Notes under the pieces: model-generated
What the model was told of the DNA's origin: nothing
The model's input: only the letters and a program-made list of their open reading frames with translations
Database searches by the model: none
Translations under genes and position numbers: made by a program
Origin: Drosophila pseudoobscura
Taxonomy: Eukaryota > Arthropoda > Insecta > Diptera > Drosophilidae
Direction of reading: 5' to 3'
Length of the DNA stretch: 64,000 bases
Assembly (NCBI RefSeq): GCF_009870125.1
Contig: NC_046681.1
Coordinates: 26,062,001 to 26,126,000 of the forward strand
Shown here: positions 46,508-59,639 of the stretch, one piece after another
How positions within the stretch are numbered: position 1 is the stretch's first letter
Layout of the letters: every line of letters begins with the position of its first letter

Positions 46508-48508
46508 ACAACCAGAGCAGGAGAAACAGAGAGGGATGGCGACCAAAAAAAATTATGATAATAATGAAAAATAAATAATAATTTGACCACATTTGGAATC
46601 GTGTTTGGGATTTGTTGTTTTTGTTGGTCGGATAAAAATGACAAACACACGAAGCGATCAAAACAAATTAGCAGACACACGCAGCCGCACACACACACAC
46701 ACGGCGCGACAGAAGTGGGTGAAAAAGAGAGAGCGAGAGAGTCGCGCAAGGTGCCAAAGTGCACGAACCTTCTCCAGGCCCCGAACTCTGAAGCTTGCCC
46801 CCCCCCCCCCTCGCCAAAGCCTTACGTTTGCTGTTGCTCCTTCCACGGGGACTCTGGACGGACGGCTGATATTCGTATTGCTGCTCTGATAATGCATGTT
46901 TCTTTTATCTGAGATTTCTGATATTTAATATATTCCGATGAAACGTTTCTGAATGTTTACACTTGTTTTTTTATGTTGTTGCTGCCGCCGCCGCAACGAA
47001 AACACGACTCGAACTCGTAATATTTTTTCGGTCCGAAATTATTCTAGCGGCGTAGTAAAAATTTCACGGGAGAGAGGAACGATTCTAAAGAGCGTTCAAC
47101 TCTTAAGAGCAGCACTTGTTGCGCTTGAGAGAGGGAGAGAGAGAGAGAGCGAAACTTAACGGTTTCTTTGATCTGATAAAACGAGATAATGTTGTTGCTG
47201 TTCTCTTTGCAAGGCAGACATTTCTGCCAAAGTCGGCATTTATTTGTTCAGGAGTTGGTTTTCAAAAAACAACAAGAGCATAATCATCAAAACCCCCAGG
47301 AGAACATCATCATTAGTTTGCGTAAAACCAAAGAGATTACAGGTGAGCCTTAGATGGGAGGGGGGGGGGCAAAGAGTACGCGAATAGTTGAAAGAGCACG
47401 TGCCAGCCGTCTGCGATTTTTGCTAAGAGAGAGGAGAGCCGAGTATCGGCATCGAGAGAGCTTTCATTAATGACATTAGCATTAACCTACCCCACGTTTG
47501 GGACCGCCGCACAAAACAAAAACGCCGAGAGGCACAACTACAAAAACAGTTTTAATGTGGTCAACGATCAGCTCTCTCTCACCCTCTCTCTGTCGCCCTA
47601 CGACTAGCGCTGTCTCTGTCTGTCTGGCTGCGTGCGATCTCTTTGATTTTGATTCTCTCCCCTTCTTCTGCTTCTCCTTCTGCTGTCTACGCTTGTAGCG
47701 TCCAGAACTTTCCATCAAAAGCATTGACAAAAAAAAACCCGAGAAGAAGTTTGTGCTTTATAAAGACTTTTTAATGCTCTTCAAAGCGGAGTTAATGCTT
47801 GGATCTGAACCAAAGCTGAACTGTAAAAGTAATTAAAATAGCAATTATAATTACCTGAAAATTGCTTTGAATTCCCTTACTTCCATAAATGATTATCGCA
47901 ACTTTTTAATATTTCGAAATTCGTTTAATTGTTTTTTTCCTCTCTTTAAAACACACACACACGCTCAGAAAACTCATTCATAATTTTGTTTGTTAGGGAA
48001 TCGTAAATAACAGTTGAACATTTCGTGTTGTTTTTCCCAGCGTTGCTGTTTTTAGGTTGTGCCTCTCACACACCCGCCCCCCCCCCACCGTCACAAGCCA
48101 ACCATCTTTCCCCCCGCCCGACAATCAACCATCATCATCCGTCTCGCTTCCTCTGCCACTATCTCTGCCTCACACAATTGTTGTTATTATTGTTGCAGCT
48201 GCTTTTGTTGTTTACGCATTCAGAGCAGAGCGTGTATTTGTGTGCCTGTGTGTGTATGTGTGCGTGTTTGCATGTCTGTATTATTATTTTGTTAAGGCAA
48301 ATAAAATAAAAACAGACAAGAGAATGAACTCGCTCTCACTCGCTCTTCCCTCTATCTCTCTCGCGCCCGCTCTCTTTCTATGTGTGTGCGTGTGTGTGTG
48401 TTTGTGTGCAACTGAAAAATGTAAACAAACTGATTATCATCCAATCCAATGAATAAATAATACACTACACAAACTACGCGTCGTCGTCCATCGTCATCGT
48501 CATCGCCA

Positions 48509-48509
<1 letters not shown>

Positions 48510-48537
<28 letters not shown>
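48510..48537. repeat. (GTC)n triplet array
   Basis: Nine to ten GTC units sit within a longer imperfect TCGTCATCG run starting at about 48480. Intronic. Confidence 0.85.
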
Positions 48538-48540
<3 letters not shown>

Positions 48541-50247
48541 GCGTTCCTCTGTTCTGTACTCCTTTTGACTCGAGACAAAGTGCATTAATAAGAAGGTAGG
48601 GTGCCGCTCTTTATACCTATTCTTTCGCGCTATTTGCATAGTCCTTCTTATCAATATATCTCGTCAGTGCCCACCCTCCACCCACCACAATTGTCGCAAG
48701 CTCTGCCTCCCCTCCCCTCCCCTCCCTGGGTACTGCTTCTGCTCACGCAAATGTTTTTGAAGTACGATGGCGATATTTTCACAAAAGCGCACACACAGCA
48801 GCAACACCAACAACAACAACAACAGCAGAAGTAAACAGTAAATGCTACACTAACATTAATGAAAACTGCCATGAAAACCGCAAGCGCAAGCGCCCACCCC
48901 CCTGTCGGCATGGAGCAGGGGGAGGGGGAGTCGTAAAATTAACAGTGGAACAAATAGCAAACGAAACTGCATGTGGGGTGCACCTGCCGGTGTTTTAGGG
49001 CTGTCAACTCCTCTTAGAGATGTAATGCAATCCCGCTGAAAGCTTTCCTTAAACAGAGCCAGCTATTGTGTGTTTCCAGAGAAAGTTTCAATATTCTTAT
49101 AATAAATTACTCATATTATTCTTTCATAGAATGGGTGCAGCGCCCTATATACATAGCTTTCTCTCAATACCTTTGAAATGCTATAATTTCGATCAAGTAT
49201 CAATTAATTTCTTCACTTATGTATTTTCTCTAACAAACACCTTCACCTACATTGTTCTCCGATGTTGCGCTCCCTTTCTAACCATTTAAGCCGGCTTTAA
49301 GCATATGCCCGTCCCTCTCACACGATTGAACTTTACAAAAATATTGTAAACAACCAAATTCTTGCATAACTTTCTACAATGACAACCGAAAAACAACAAC
49401 GAAAAGACTTCCCCCATGCTAATCATCACCATTGTAATCATCATCAACGTGAAACCAAAAAACTTCCATGCGCTGCGCCGCAGCGCAGCTCTAACGCTGC
49501 CCGTCTGCCGTTGCAGCGCTGCTGCGGCGGGCTCTAAACAACTTTGCAATGAATGAGTAAACAAAAACAAACGCCGACTTCGCGGCCAGCGTCGACTGCA
49601 GTTGACTGCAGTTGGCGGCTTTTACTACTGCTGCTGCTCTCGAAGCTAAGGCTGCCCTCTCCCTCTCCCATGCTGCTGCTGCTGCTCTCTGCTTCTGGTT
49701 GACGTTCCAAGGTCTCTTTACACAAGGTGGAGTATTTCCGCTCACCGAGTAGCCTAATTTCTCGAGCCACACTGTCGCACGCGTTCTGTGAGAAGACTCT
49801 CTGGTACACCCTCACCCTGTAATAGTACACCTTTCTTACTCCTACTTCTGCTGCTTACTCCTTGGCCCCCTCTTCCATTCCCATTACTGCTGCCGCTGTT
49901 GCTGCTTATTTGCCTTGCACTTTTCATTCCGCCACCGCACACCCAAGCGCCGCAGGGGGCTATGCAAAGAGGTGAGGTATGGTGTGCTATAGGCCAGAGT
50001 GGGAGAGAAAATAAAACAACGCGAATTACAGCAGCAACAACAAGTGCATCATATTCCTGCTGCTACTCCAGCAACAATAGGAAGCACAAACAACAAAGAG
50101 CGCGATGGAGTGAGAGAGTGGGGGTGGGGTTGGGCAGAGTGCAAGGCAATGCGTGAGGCGCGTCGTCGCGCTGCTGGCTAGCCACAACATAGCGGGACCA
50201 AAACAGCAGCAAGAAACGAAAACTACCTTCGGACGACGAATCTGTTG

Positions 50248-50685
50248 ATACCCTTACACATAGCAGGCTCAGGACAAGATGTCAGCACCATATGCTGTAC
50301 GAATTTACTGGATACACAGTAATTTCCAAATCTCTTGTATTTTTGCCACAAAATGTCCATCGCAAAGAGACAGAAGACCTCCCAGATGGCGCCGAGTGTT
50401 CGCAGAAATGAGGCTAGCCGTCGAGTCAATCAGTTTAATGTCAGAGCGGCCAAGTGGCGCAAGGTGGAGCGAAACAAGTACCTTACTAAGGTCTTTGAGG
50501 CCTTCATAAACGATACGCCCGAGCCAAGGGAAAAGCTCTCAAAATTCTGTGATACCAAACTATCCCAATAGGTCAAACATGTTTTTCTAGAATGTACTAC
50601 AAAATTGAAAAATTCATATGAAACCTCCCCAAAAATACTTCCTTCTCTTCGTTTCAAATAGTAATAAACTCTCGAAAAAGGGTAT
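50248..50685. mobile_element. Inverted-repeat-bracketed segment containing a small ORF
   Basis: Exact 8-bp inverted repeats (ATACCCTT at 50248-50255 and AAGGGTAT at 50678-50685) flank 438 bp. That segment contains the protein-like ORF at 50353-50571. It could be a non-autonomous element that captured coding sequence. Equally, two chance copies of a common 8-mer could flank a nested gene. Confidence 0.22.
50353..50571 (+). CDS. Small basic ORF (72 aa), nested in the MADF-BESS intron, unrecognised
   Basis: The ORF begins ATG in a good context (CAAAATG) and encodes MSIAKRQKTSQMAPSVRRNE, then VNQFNVRAAKWRKVERNKYL, an FEAFINDTPEPREKL segment and a KFCDTKLSQ end. Composition is rich in Lys, Arg, Glu and Asp. 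Third positions are mostly G/C (GTC, GCC, AAG, GAG, TTC, AAC), unlike the AT-rich surroundings, which is why I list it. There is no signal peptide, membrane segment or known domain that I recognise. It lies on the strand opposite its host intron. No TATA box is evident at the expected place. It may be a young gene, a captured fragment of another gene, or chance. Confidence 0.33.
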   Translation: MSIAKRQKTSQMAPSVRRNEASRRVNQFNVRAAKWRKVERNKYLTKVFEAFINDTPEPREKLSKFCDTKLSQ

Positions 50686-51081
50686 AGAAACAACGGCGTT
50701 GTGCTCTTCAGCTCCTTCTTCTCTCCTTCTTTTCTTCTTTTTAGTTGCTGTCTTGAGGAAAATACCGCAGAGCAAAACAATTGCAAAATATGAACAAAAA
50801 TACATAACAATGAGAAAAGCGGGGTGGCGGGGTGGTGGGGCGGTGGGGCGGTAGACTGGAAGCGGGAGTGGGCTGATATGGGTGGCATTGGCCGCTTGTG
50901 GGCGGTGGGCATGGCTATGGGCGTCATGCCTGCACACGCAAATAATAATGACGCAAAAGCAGCGAAAAAAACACGAGACAGAGGCTAAAAACCAAAAAAG
51001 AGAACAACGGTAAAATGACAGCCACAATTACAACAAAAACTGCAAGCCAGGGACGGCCTGGGAATGGAGAGGGGTGCGAGC

Positions 51082-51138
51082 AGAGGAGAGGAGAGGAGAG
51101 GAGAGGAGAGGAGAGGAGAGGAGAGGAGAGGAGAGGAG
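51082..51138. repeat. (GAGGA)n pentanucleotide array
   Basis: About eleven perfect GAGGA units lie in the MADF-BESS intron. The pure-purine strand can form triplex DNA and could bind GAGA-type factors. Confidence 0.9.
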
Positions 51139-53623
51139 GTGTGGCCTGTGGGTGGTAATACGAGGGGTGATAAGAGAGGTCGGGTCGCGCTGGGTGGCGG
51201 TAAATGGGATGCAAACGGATGTCAAAATTGAGCATAACAAATGGGGTATTCAGGGCAATGATTTAATTCCAATATTTACACTATTTACAGATAGATATAA
51301 CGAGTGAAGGAGGAATGAAAGCTGTTTACAGAAATGTCTATAACTAATAGAAATATACTGGACCATCGATAAATTATCTTTCATAAATGGAATGGGACTA
51401 ACCTATTAACTTATGATCTTCTGGATGATCGAATAAATGCTTTTGTCAATGGCTTGTTTAACCCTTTATTATCAATAATTGTGGTATCACAATAATGCAG
51501 GTGTAGGGTTCAATTACTGCTAAAAACAAGATATATTGCGACCCACTGATAATGATATTTCTTTCCATATTACTTCTTCATTTCTTTGACAAATTCTAGC
51601 CAACAATCCGTGTGGTCACAATATTCGCTTTTGTGCTCAAGCTATTTGTCTAGTCATAAATGTCAAAATACGTTACAGGACAACACGGAAAACAATAGGT
51701 GACATGACTTGAACAAACAAGTTGCATGCCACAGAAACCTACACCCCACCCGCCGCACACACCTTCTCACTCCTTTTGTCACTCCCACACCTATTCGTTA
51801 TGCGTCCTTTATTTTACCACGAAAGACCCCCCCAGCCCTCTCCCTTCCTGCCAAAAGTCCAGGCGCCAAGTTTCATATTATTTTGCTCACAGAAATTTCA
51901 TTTATTTTCTAGGAACAACAGCAAAAAGCGAATGAAAACACCCAGAGAGACAGAGCGAGGGCAGCAGCAGCAACAAGAACAACAACGTTGACGCACCGTA
52001 CTCCTCTTTCCCTCTCTCTCGTTCTCTCTTTCGCACTCTTTCCGACTGGCATTTTGTTTTGATAAGTCTGACAAACAACAGCAGCAAAGAAGGACAACAA
52101 CAACAAAAGCAACAGCAAAACAACAGTAACCAAGAACAAGTGAAAAAACTAAAGGGAGACAGAGAGACTGAGAGAGAGAGCGCGCGCCAAGTAAAAACAA
52201 AAGCTTCCAACGAATCACGGCAGACAGAGATAGAGCATATCAAAGAGAGACAGAGTGAGCGAGAGGCAAAGTGGAGCGGTAGAAACGTCCACAAAACAAA
52301 AACATCACTACAGCAACAACTAAAACAGCCAGAAAGGAAAGCTAGCTCAAGGGGTCGAGGCCAATTATACCCCCTAAAGATCCATTACATTCAACCAAAT
52401 TCATATGGAATAATCCTCAGATTTTGATGTTGGTCCAAGGAAACTTTCCTTTCGGTTAGATTTGTTTTATGCTTTACCAACCTCTTAACAAAATCATCAT
52501 ACCCTCTAACGTTTGGTGCCCGAAAAAAAAAGCAACGGCAAGTGTGCCTGCGTCGCAGCGCATTCTCGAAAAACATTTCGCGGTGCAAAACAAACATTTC
52601 ATCATACAAAAAAAACAACATGATATACGAAGGGAGGAGGGAGGAGAGAGCGGAACAGAGCAAACGGCGACGAAATGTCAGGGCCCCCACACACCCCCCT
52701 CAACGAGACTGCTGGCCTGGCGCGACAAGGCAAATAACAGACACACACAGTCCAGAGAGAGCGAGAGCGAGAGAGAGAGACAATTTCGTGTAGATGCGGT
52801 CGAGGAACGCACACACACCGTCGCAAATTTCTAAGAAAAATTTATGCGTAAAATTTTAATTCTGTTTTGATCGTCAACAACAAAAAAGCACACACAAGCG
52901 GCCACGAAAGCAGAGCCGAGCGTCAGAGAGAGAGAGAGAAAACCACACACAGCAAAGCACAACTCAGAGAGAGTGAGAGTTAAAGCAGGTTACGCTCTGC
53001 TCTCCCTGAACGAAAACAGCAAGTCACTCGCGCACATGTTTGATTGGTTCGTGCTCTCTCTCTCTCCAGCTCTGCTGCTGCTGCTGCTGCTACTGCTGGC
53101 GTGTGTGTGCGTGCCGTCCTCTCATTCTGCTAGCTTTTTCCGCTTGCTTTGATTTGAAATTAACACTAGAAAACGTTTTCCCGATTTGTGGTGTGGCAAA
53201 AAATCTCACTTGATAAGAGTTCAATTTACTATAATGCTTAAATTGTTGCTGAGCGATAGATAAATCTGACACACGTGCTTTGGAGTCAAATCAAATAAAT
53301 CCAACAAACTGCAGGTCATATTTTTTAAGACCAGGTTTAATAAAATCAGAATGAGGCAACAGAAATGTTGATATCACGGACAGAAATAAAGAAAATGCTC
53401 AATTTCGTCACGAAATCAAATCAAAAGCTTTGGAAGGAAACCCAACAAATACTTGTTGCTAACCGAAATATCATACACCCCTGTCCTCCGGAGGGGCAAT
53501 TCCCGCTAATCAAACACAGTGAGGTGACATTGACCACTCTGGGGTTAAGCCCCCGACACTTGTTTGCCGTCTGTCTGTTTTGGCGATTACGCATTTGGGT
53601 TATTTTCTGGCCCGCTTACTCAC

Positions 53624-54430
53624 CGCTCCGAAGTATTTCAGCTCTTTGGTCTTGATGCGTCTGTGCTGCATGGCGGGCTGTGTTGTTCCTCCCATTCCGG
53701 GGGCTCCCCCATTGCCCGCTGCTGCAATGGTGCTGCTCTCGTAGGCAGCCGCTGCCGCTGCAGCCAGTCCATTGAGGCCATTGTGGTTGGCTGCTGCCGC
53801 CGCCGAGGTGGCCACAGGGTTGGCCACAATGTTGCTGCCGGCGCTGGTCAGGACACCACCGACGGGGCCACCGCCCACGCCACCACTGAGGCTGCCGCCG
53901 CCGGCCTCCATGAAATCGAACCGCTTGAAGGCGTACCACTTGGACGGATTGGGCTGGATGCCCTGGTAGATTTTCACAAACATTTTATGCTTCTCGCGCC
54001 GGTACTGGGTGAGCAGGACGTTCATCTTGCGCTCCACCTCGGCCTTGCTGCAGCCGAAGCGTTCGGCGATTTCCGACCAGGCCCGGAAACGGCACAGCTT
54101 GTCCTTGTACTTGGGATCGGCCCGGTTCCAGAGCTCCGTGTGACAGCGATACTGTTCGATGAGCTCCAGGGCATCGTCGTTGGTCCATTCCATGATTTTG
54201 GGCGAAATATTGCCAGCTGTATTTCCCGCGTTACCTCCTCCACTTCCGAGTCCTGTCCCGCTGCCCACACCCACCACTATCGCTGGCTGGCTGCTGTAGC
54301 TGGGCAGTGGGATTATGTGCGGCTGCTGGCTATGATGGTGGTGCTGATGCAGGTGGTGCGGGTGGGTGTGGTGCGTATTGTGGGCGGCTGCTGCTGCTGC
54401 GGCTACAACGCTGGCCGGATTGAAGTTCAT
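53624..54430 (-). CDS. CG5953: MADF-BESS gene, exon 1: MADF domain
   Basis: This first coding exon has 269 codons and ends in phase 0 at G|GTGAGT (donor at 53623-53618). Residues 1-80 are Ala-, His- and Gly-rich. The MADF domain spans about 88-174, with ALELIEQYRCHTELWN, an AWSEIAERFG core, EVERKMNVLLTQYRREKHKM and the closing SKWYAFKRFDFM. MADF is a Myb/SANT-like DNA-binding fold expanded in Drosophila, and partners with a C-terminal BESS motif, here on exon 2. The joined protein is 717 residues and is presumably a nuclear transcriptional regulator. Intron read-through would add six residues (VSKRARK) before a stop, giving a MADF-only protein. A Gly/Ala-rich linker follows the domain. Confidence 0.88.
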
Positions 54431-57400
54431 TTGCTGTTTCGCTCACTCGGTGGGGTGCACAGTGTGTCTGTGTGTGACTGTGTGGCTTGTGGTGTTGTAG
54501 CGCTGAGCTTTATGTTGCACTTCTGGCCCGCTATCACTCACTAGTTGTCTCGCTCTCTCCTCACTTGTTTTGTTTCTTTTTCTCTCAGGGAATGTCGCGC
54601 GAAATGCACTCAATCAACATCGTCTTCTGTTCGTCTGTCGACTGTGTCTCATTCTCTTTCATTTAGCACTTTTCTTCTGCTTGGCAAATAACTGTAAAGA
54701 GAAAAGGAACAAATAAACGTTTTTTTAAAGTATTTTTATAGTATTTTTAGAGCATTGATTGGATATTGAAGTATTTTGGCTGGTCGAAATTTTTTGATAT
54801 AAAAGTAATTTAGTATACTTTGAAAATTTGTGGTATTTTTTCAAATCAATCTCCGTCTAAAACAGAAATTCTAAGAAATATAGAAATACATTTTTATAAT
54901 TTTGTGTCTGCCTATACAGCTTTTGGTATTTAAATACTGAATCTTGAGGGCGGACACCTGTGGTTCTAGCAACAGTTTGTCCCAAGGAATATCTCCGTCT
55001 AAACACAGATTGTAATGATATAGGGGTTCAGCAGTGGCCCTCCCTACTGCCTTTGGCATTTGAATATTTTCCTGAATTCAAAAAAACTCCGCTACCCCCA
55101 CAGCACGTAGATCTGACGTTTATCGTTGTCTGGCTTTGTCACAGTGTTTTCCCGTGATTGGAACAATCCGGCCCTGACTTAAATGATAGCCGTGACTCAC
55201 TCAATCACGCACACGCTCTCATGCAGCGCCACCGGGCACTCAAAGCATATTCAGCGAAACTGTTTACGGCCAAATACGTGTGCAATCCAACGATCGGGGC
55301 TGGTCATTCGGACCCACTTCTGTTAGCTCTGTTACGAGTATTCGTGTGGCCCGGCCGCCACTCCACGCGGCAAACATTGGCTATGAGTAGAGGTGTTAAT
55401 CAGAAATAGGAAATTTTCATGCCAACAACTAAGCATGGCAAAAAAGCAAACCCCTTCATAGAGACTCGTGTACTCATCGTCATTATTAGCCAACTGAAAG
55501 GGGTCTCTCTCTCTCCCTCTCTCTCTCTCTCACTCTGTTCGGTGGCAGTAAACTTGTTAATTGCTGGGGATTTTTATTTGATTTGGCATATAATTGATAA
55601 ATTGAAAGTCCATTGCGAAAAGTCAACCGACATTTTTCCAGACCTTTACGAGTATGTGGAATGTACGAAAGGGGAACTAATCTAAATATTTTAACGACAT
55701 TTAGTGCAGTGCCAAAGCTGTAAAACAGTTGTGGGCATTCTCTTAATATTTTAGAGCGCAAATAAATTAATTGGAATTAAGTTTCTTAGAAAGAAAATGT
55801 TATAGAAGGAATTAAAGATCATCAGTCAACAGATCTTGATTATGCGCCAGTAAAGCATCGATTGCTTTGATAAAGAATCGATTAGATGTTTGAAACTTCC
55901 AACAACCTTTAAATGGTATATTTTTGTAGTGACTTAACTGATTTCATAACGAACCCCTCTGATGTTTGATTGCACTAGACATTTAATAATACTGTAATGA
56001 CAATTCTAATCTGATTCTTTGCCCCATTCGCACTCGAATTTCGTTTTTCTGTGGTTAAAAATAAACTTTACTCTCGACCTTATCCCGAAACATGTTTAGA
56101 GAAGATAAGGCCCCGTGGACGTTATCTTCGCTTGCATCTGATGATGAAATAGCTGTGACGTAGATTTATCAGCTATGTTTGCTCATGATATTCCCCGTGC
56201 TCGTGGCTCAGGAAATTCCATAACCTGTTTTCTGGAATCTTATCCCCAAATGGAAAATCCGAGTCCAAGTCCGACTCTGATATTGCGTTGTTTCAAACCA
56301 AATCGATTTCGCATCATTAACGAAACCCAATCTGAACTTTAGATGATCGACATTTGTAATCTACTTGAACAAAAAGCAACAAAAGCAAAAAGCAAAAATC
56401 AAAAATCCAAAACATGCTTTCCCATTCAGAAATTCCGTATAAAATCAGCAAGCAATTTTTTAATCAGTTTACTAAACACGTCATCGCCCAAGTGCCTGCC
56501 TAGGTCAGTGGCACTTAGTATAGTATGCCCCGCGATCGTACATATGTATATTATATAGTACATTCGTTGGGTTAGTTTTTGTTCTATATAGAAGCGAGTC
56601 CACGGCGCATGATGTAGCAGTTTTTCTTAAAACAGATTTCGGTATTAACATTTTGACATACACAACGTTTATAGTCGGGGGAAAATGTCGCAATTTGTAC
56701 AAAATGCCTGGCGACCAAGAAATTTCTGTTAAGAAAAAGCGCGTGTGTGTGTGTAAATGTCACAAGTCAACAACAAAAGCAAGTAAGAATGATCGAGTCG
56801 AGTGTGGAGACTACTATATACCTTTTACTGAGAGCAAAGAACAGAAGGAAATACGTTTCAAGAACATTTCCGGACGTTTTGATCCAGAAAGTTGTTCGAA
56901 ACCTTTGAGATACCACAGAATATAATTATATATTATGTGAAGGTGTGGCTTTATCTCGATTGGATAGGGCCGTAGAAAACTGGTAAAACAAAACCCATTC
57001 TGTGCGTGGATAATACAGAGGTTCTCTTGACGGTAAACTACTTTTTCAACAAAAAAAAATACTGAATTAACAGATTTTCCTGCTCGACTGCTGATCCTCT
57101 ATAAGAATCTTCTTTGTTTTTTACATACACCCCCCATCGAGTAGGATATACCCTCTCTTCCTGCACGATTACCGATGGGTATGACAACTACAACGGCAAA
57201 ACGATAACAACAAAGATGGCAAGGCGAACAGTGCTCGCTGTGTGCGCCTCGTCATTCACAATAGACGGAAGCGTAATTCGCACACTCGCACACATTCACA
57301 CATAGACGACTGTACAGTGCACACCAGGGACGACACGTGCGCTTTCACTCGCACACACGGCCATGCTGCGCATTATACTATGCGGCATCTCGCTTTTACA

Positions 57401-59612
57401 TCAATCTTTGTCGAACGTAGATTTTTGCTTCCTGGTCGCATTCGCAGTCTCAACGCAATTCGCTTTACGTTATTAGCACTTTTCGTAATAGATGTAACGT
57501 CTCTCTTTGTGCTTTAGTACATGATTTAGCACACCTAATTTTCCTTTAATAAATTGTTTAGTAATTGGCTCTCTCTCTCTCTCTTCCTCGGGCACAAATG
57601 TTCGAGAAGTACAATATTTCTTTGTGCGCAGATTGCGACGCTGCGCAAACAGCTGGATGAATCATAACGGTAAACACACACAAACTGGGAGTGCAAAAGA
57701 GATGGCAGACACGAAGCTTATGAAAAAAACGTTAATTTGTTTTTTTTTTTTTTAGTTCAGTTTGCCGTTTGAATGTCTTGCGTGTATGGCTTTTTGTTTT
57801 GTTTGTGTTTTTTTTTTTTTGTATTTAGTTGTTTGCTTTGCTTTGGCTGTTTGCGCCACTTCTGCGTCAATTTTTAGACGCGACACATTTTGGTCTATTT
57901 TTAGAACTTGTTTTTTTACGCCACGCTGCCTTTTTACGCACTTTTTCCGCTCTCTCTCTCTCTCTCTCTCTCCCTCTGATAGATTTTGTTTAAATTTTCA
58001 ATTGAATTTTCCATTATTTGATGGATATTTTCCTAAATTTTGTTTTCCCCATTTCTGGTCGGTCTTTGGCCTCGTTTTATTTTTAAGTAGCACAGTTTTG
58101 AGGGATTTACTTGGAATTCTGCGGTCGATTTTTATATATGACCGTGCTTTTTTTTGTATTCTTTTCGAATGTTGTTTACTGATTGCGTTTATAGATTTGG
58201 GTTTTTTTCGCTAAAATTTAATTTGCATGTCCGTGCCTGTCTTTTTGCTGTTTGATTCCCAAGAAAAGCGGGAGGCGCATGTGTTTGTGGCAAAAGGCGA
58301 CGGCGCGACGTCCGGGGGCTTTTTAGCAAGAATTCGAAAATGTCACACATTTTATTGGACGACTTTTGTAATATGAATCACGGGAGTTTCAACAGGAAGT
58401 TCATTTTTGTAAACAGTTTTTCTTTGACATTCTCATTGGGATTTTAATTTATTTTAGTTATTGTACACTTGCACTTGTAGCACATTCTGTTCACGTTTTT
58501 GTGTGCTTCTCCACACTTTGATTGATTATTTAATCTGATCTGTTCCACTGTAATATTACAAGTTAAATTGGATAATTTACGAGCTCTCAAAGGTTTTTGC
58601 ACAACTTTAGGCACTTTTAAGATAGTTTTTATTTTAAATTTTTAAACACACATCTTCTTGAATTATATTCCACTTATAGTTTTTCATTTCAGACCAAAAT
58701 GGGGCTTTTTCTTACAGTATTTTACAATTTGCTGTTGATTCGTTTTGGTATATTTTTTTTTTTTGAACACTCCTCCCATTTGTATATTTTAAAGATTTCT
58801 TTGGGCACACACTCGCAACAACCATTTTGAATTCGCTTAAAACTGTTTCCAAAAAACCGAATCGCCAAACCGTTCATTTCCATAAAATCCATGTTATCCA
58901 CAATTTAGTTTCTGTTTCGCCTTTTGTCTCCGGCTGATTTGTCATTTTCAATGAAGATTTCGGCGGCAGGGGCAGACGAAGAAGAAGGCGACGAAGGAGA
59001 GAAACACCAAGAGGCCGACAAAAAACAAATGAAACAACGCAAAAAAGTAAACAACATAAAAAACCAACGAAAATTGAGCACAAAAAACTTAAAAATACAT
59101 TTCAAGGCGTCAAATAAAAAACCAATTACAATCGAAACACACACATTTTCGAACAGATACGCACAATCCGTGAAAAACAATTTTGTAAAAAACTTTTGTG
59201 AAAATATGGCTTTTTTTTTTTGGATTTTTCCAATTAATTGAAACCCATTTTTTTCAGACACAAAATGTAAGAAGAAATTCATATGAGAAATTCCTGTTTG
59301 TTTTTGGTATGTTTTCAATTTTGAATTGAGACACGCACTTTTGGGCACATTATTTATAAATAATTCTCTCTGAATCCCCAAGGTTTTTTTTTGAGTACTT
59401 GTTTCTTTATAAATCCAAAAATATTTTCTGTACTTCAAGTACTATTTTTGTATGGTATTTTTCGAAAAACATTTCCTTGTACTGTTTTAGCTGTGGCTTG
59501 TATTTGTTTTGCCGTTATTTGTTTAGCAAACACACAAACACAGCAGCAGCAGCAGCACAGCAGGAGGCAGAGTCATAGGCTTTTTCCATCTCACTTGCCA
59601 AAACAAACAGCC

Positions 59613-59639
59613 TCACACACACACACACACACACACACA
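59613..59639. repeat. (CA)n microsatellite
   Basis: About 13 CA units, next to a short CAG run at 59541-59556. Confidence 0.85.

Larger units (their letters stand above)
45137..53623 (-). other. CG5953: Intron of the MADF-BESS gene (8.5 kb)
   Basis: This intron separates the MADF exon from the BESS exon (donor GTGAGT, acceptor CTCTCCTGCAG, phase 0). Contents are a 30-bp tandem duplication at 46297-46350, short inverted-repeat-bracketed segments at 46365-46507 and 50248-50685, and a C13 run at 46798-46810. It also holds a GTC triplet array at 48510-48537, a GAGGA array at 51082-51138 and GA/CT blocks at 52150-53080. One small plus-strand ORF lies at 50353-50571. No other exon is evident. Confidence 0.7.

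Noticed and set aside
56653..56925. 90-codon plus-strand ORF with a Cys/Lys-rich start
   Set aside because: The second half (about 56810-56875: TATATACC..., AACAGAAGGAAATACGTTTC) resembles a decayed DINE-1/INE-1-type repeat. The first half includes a GT microsatellite.
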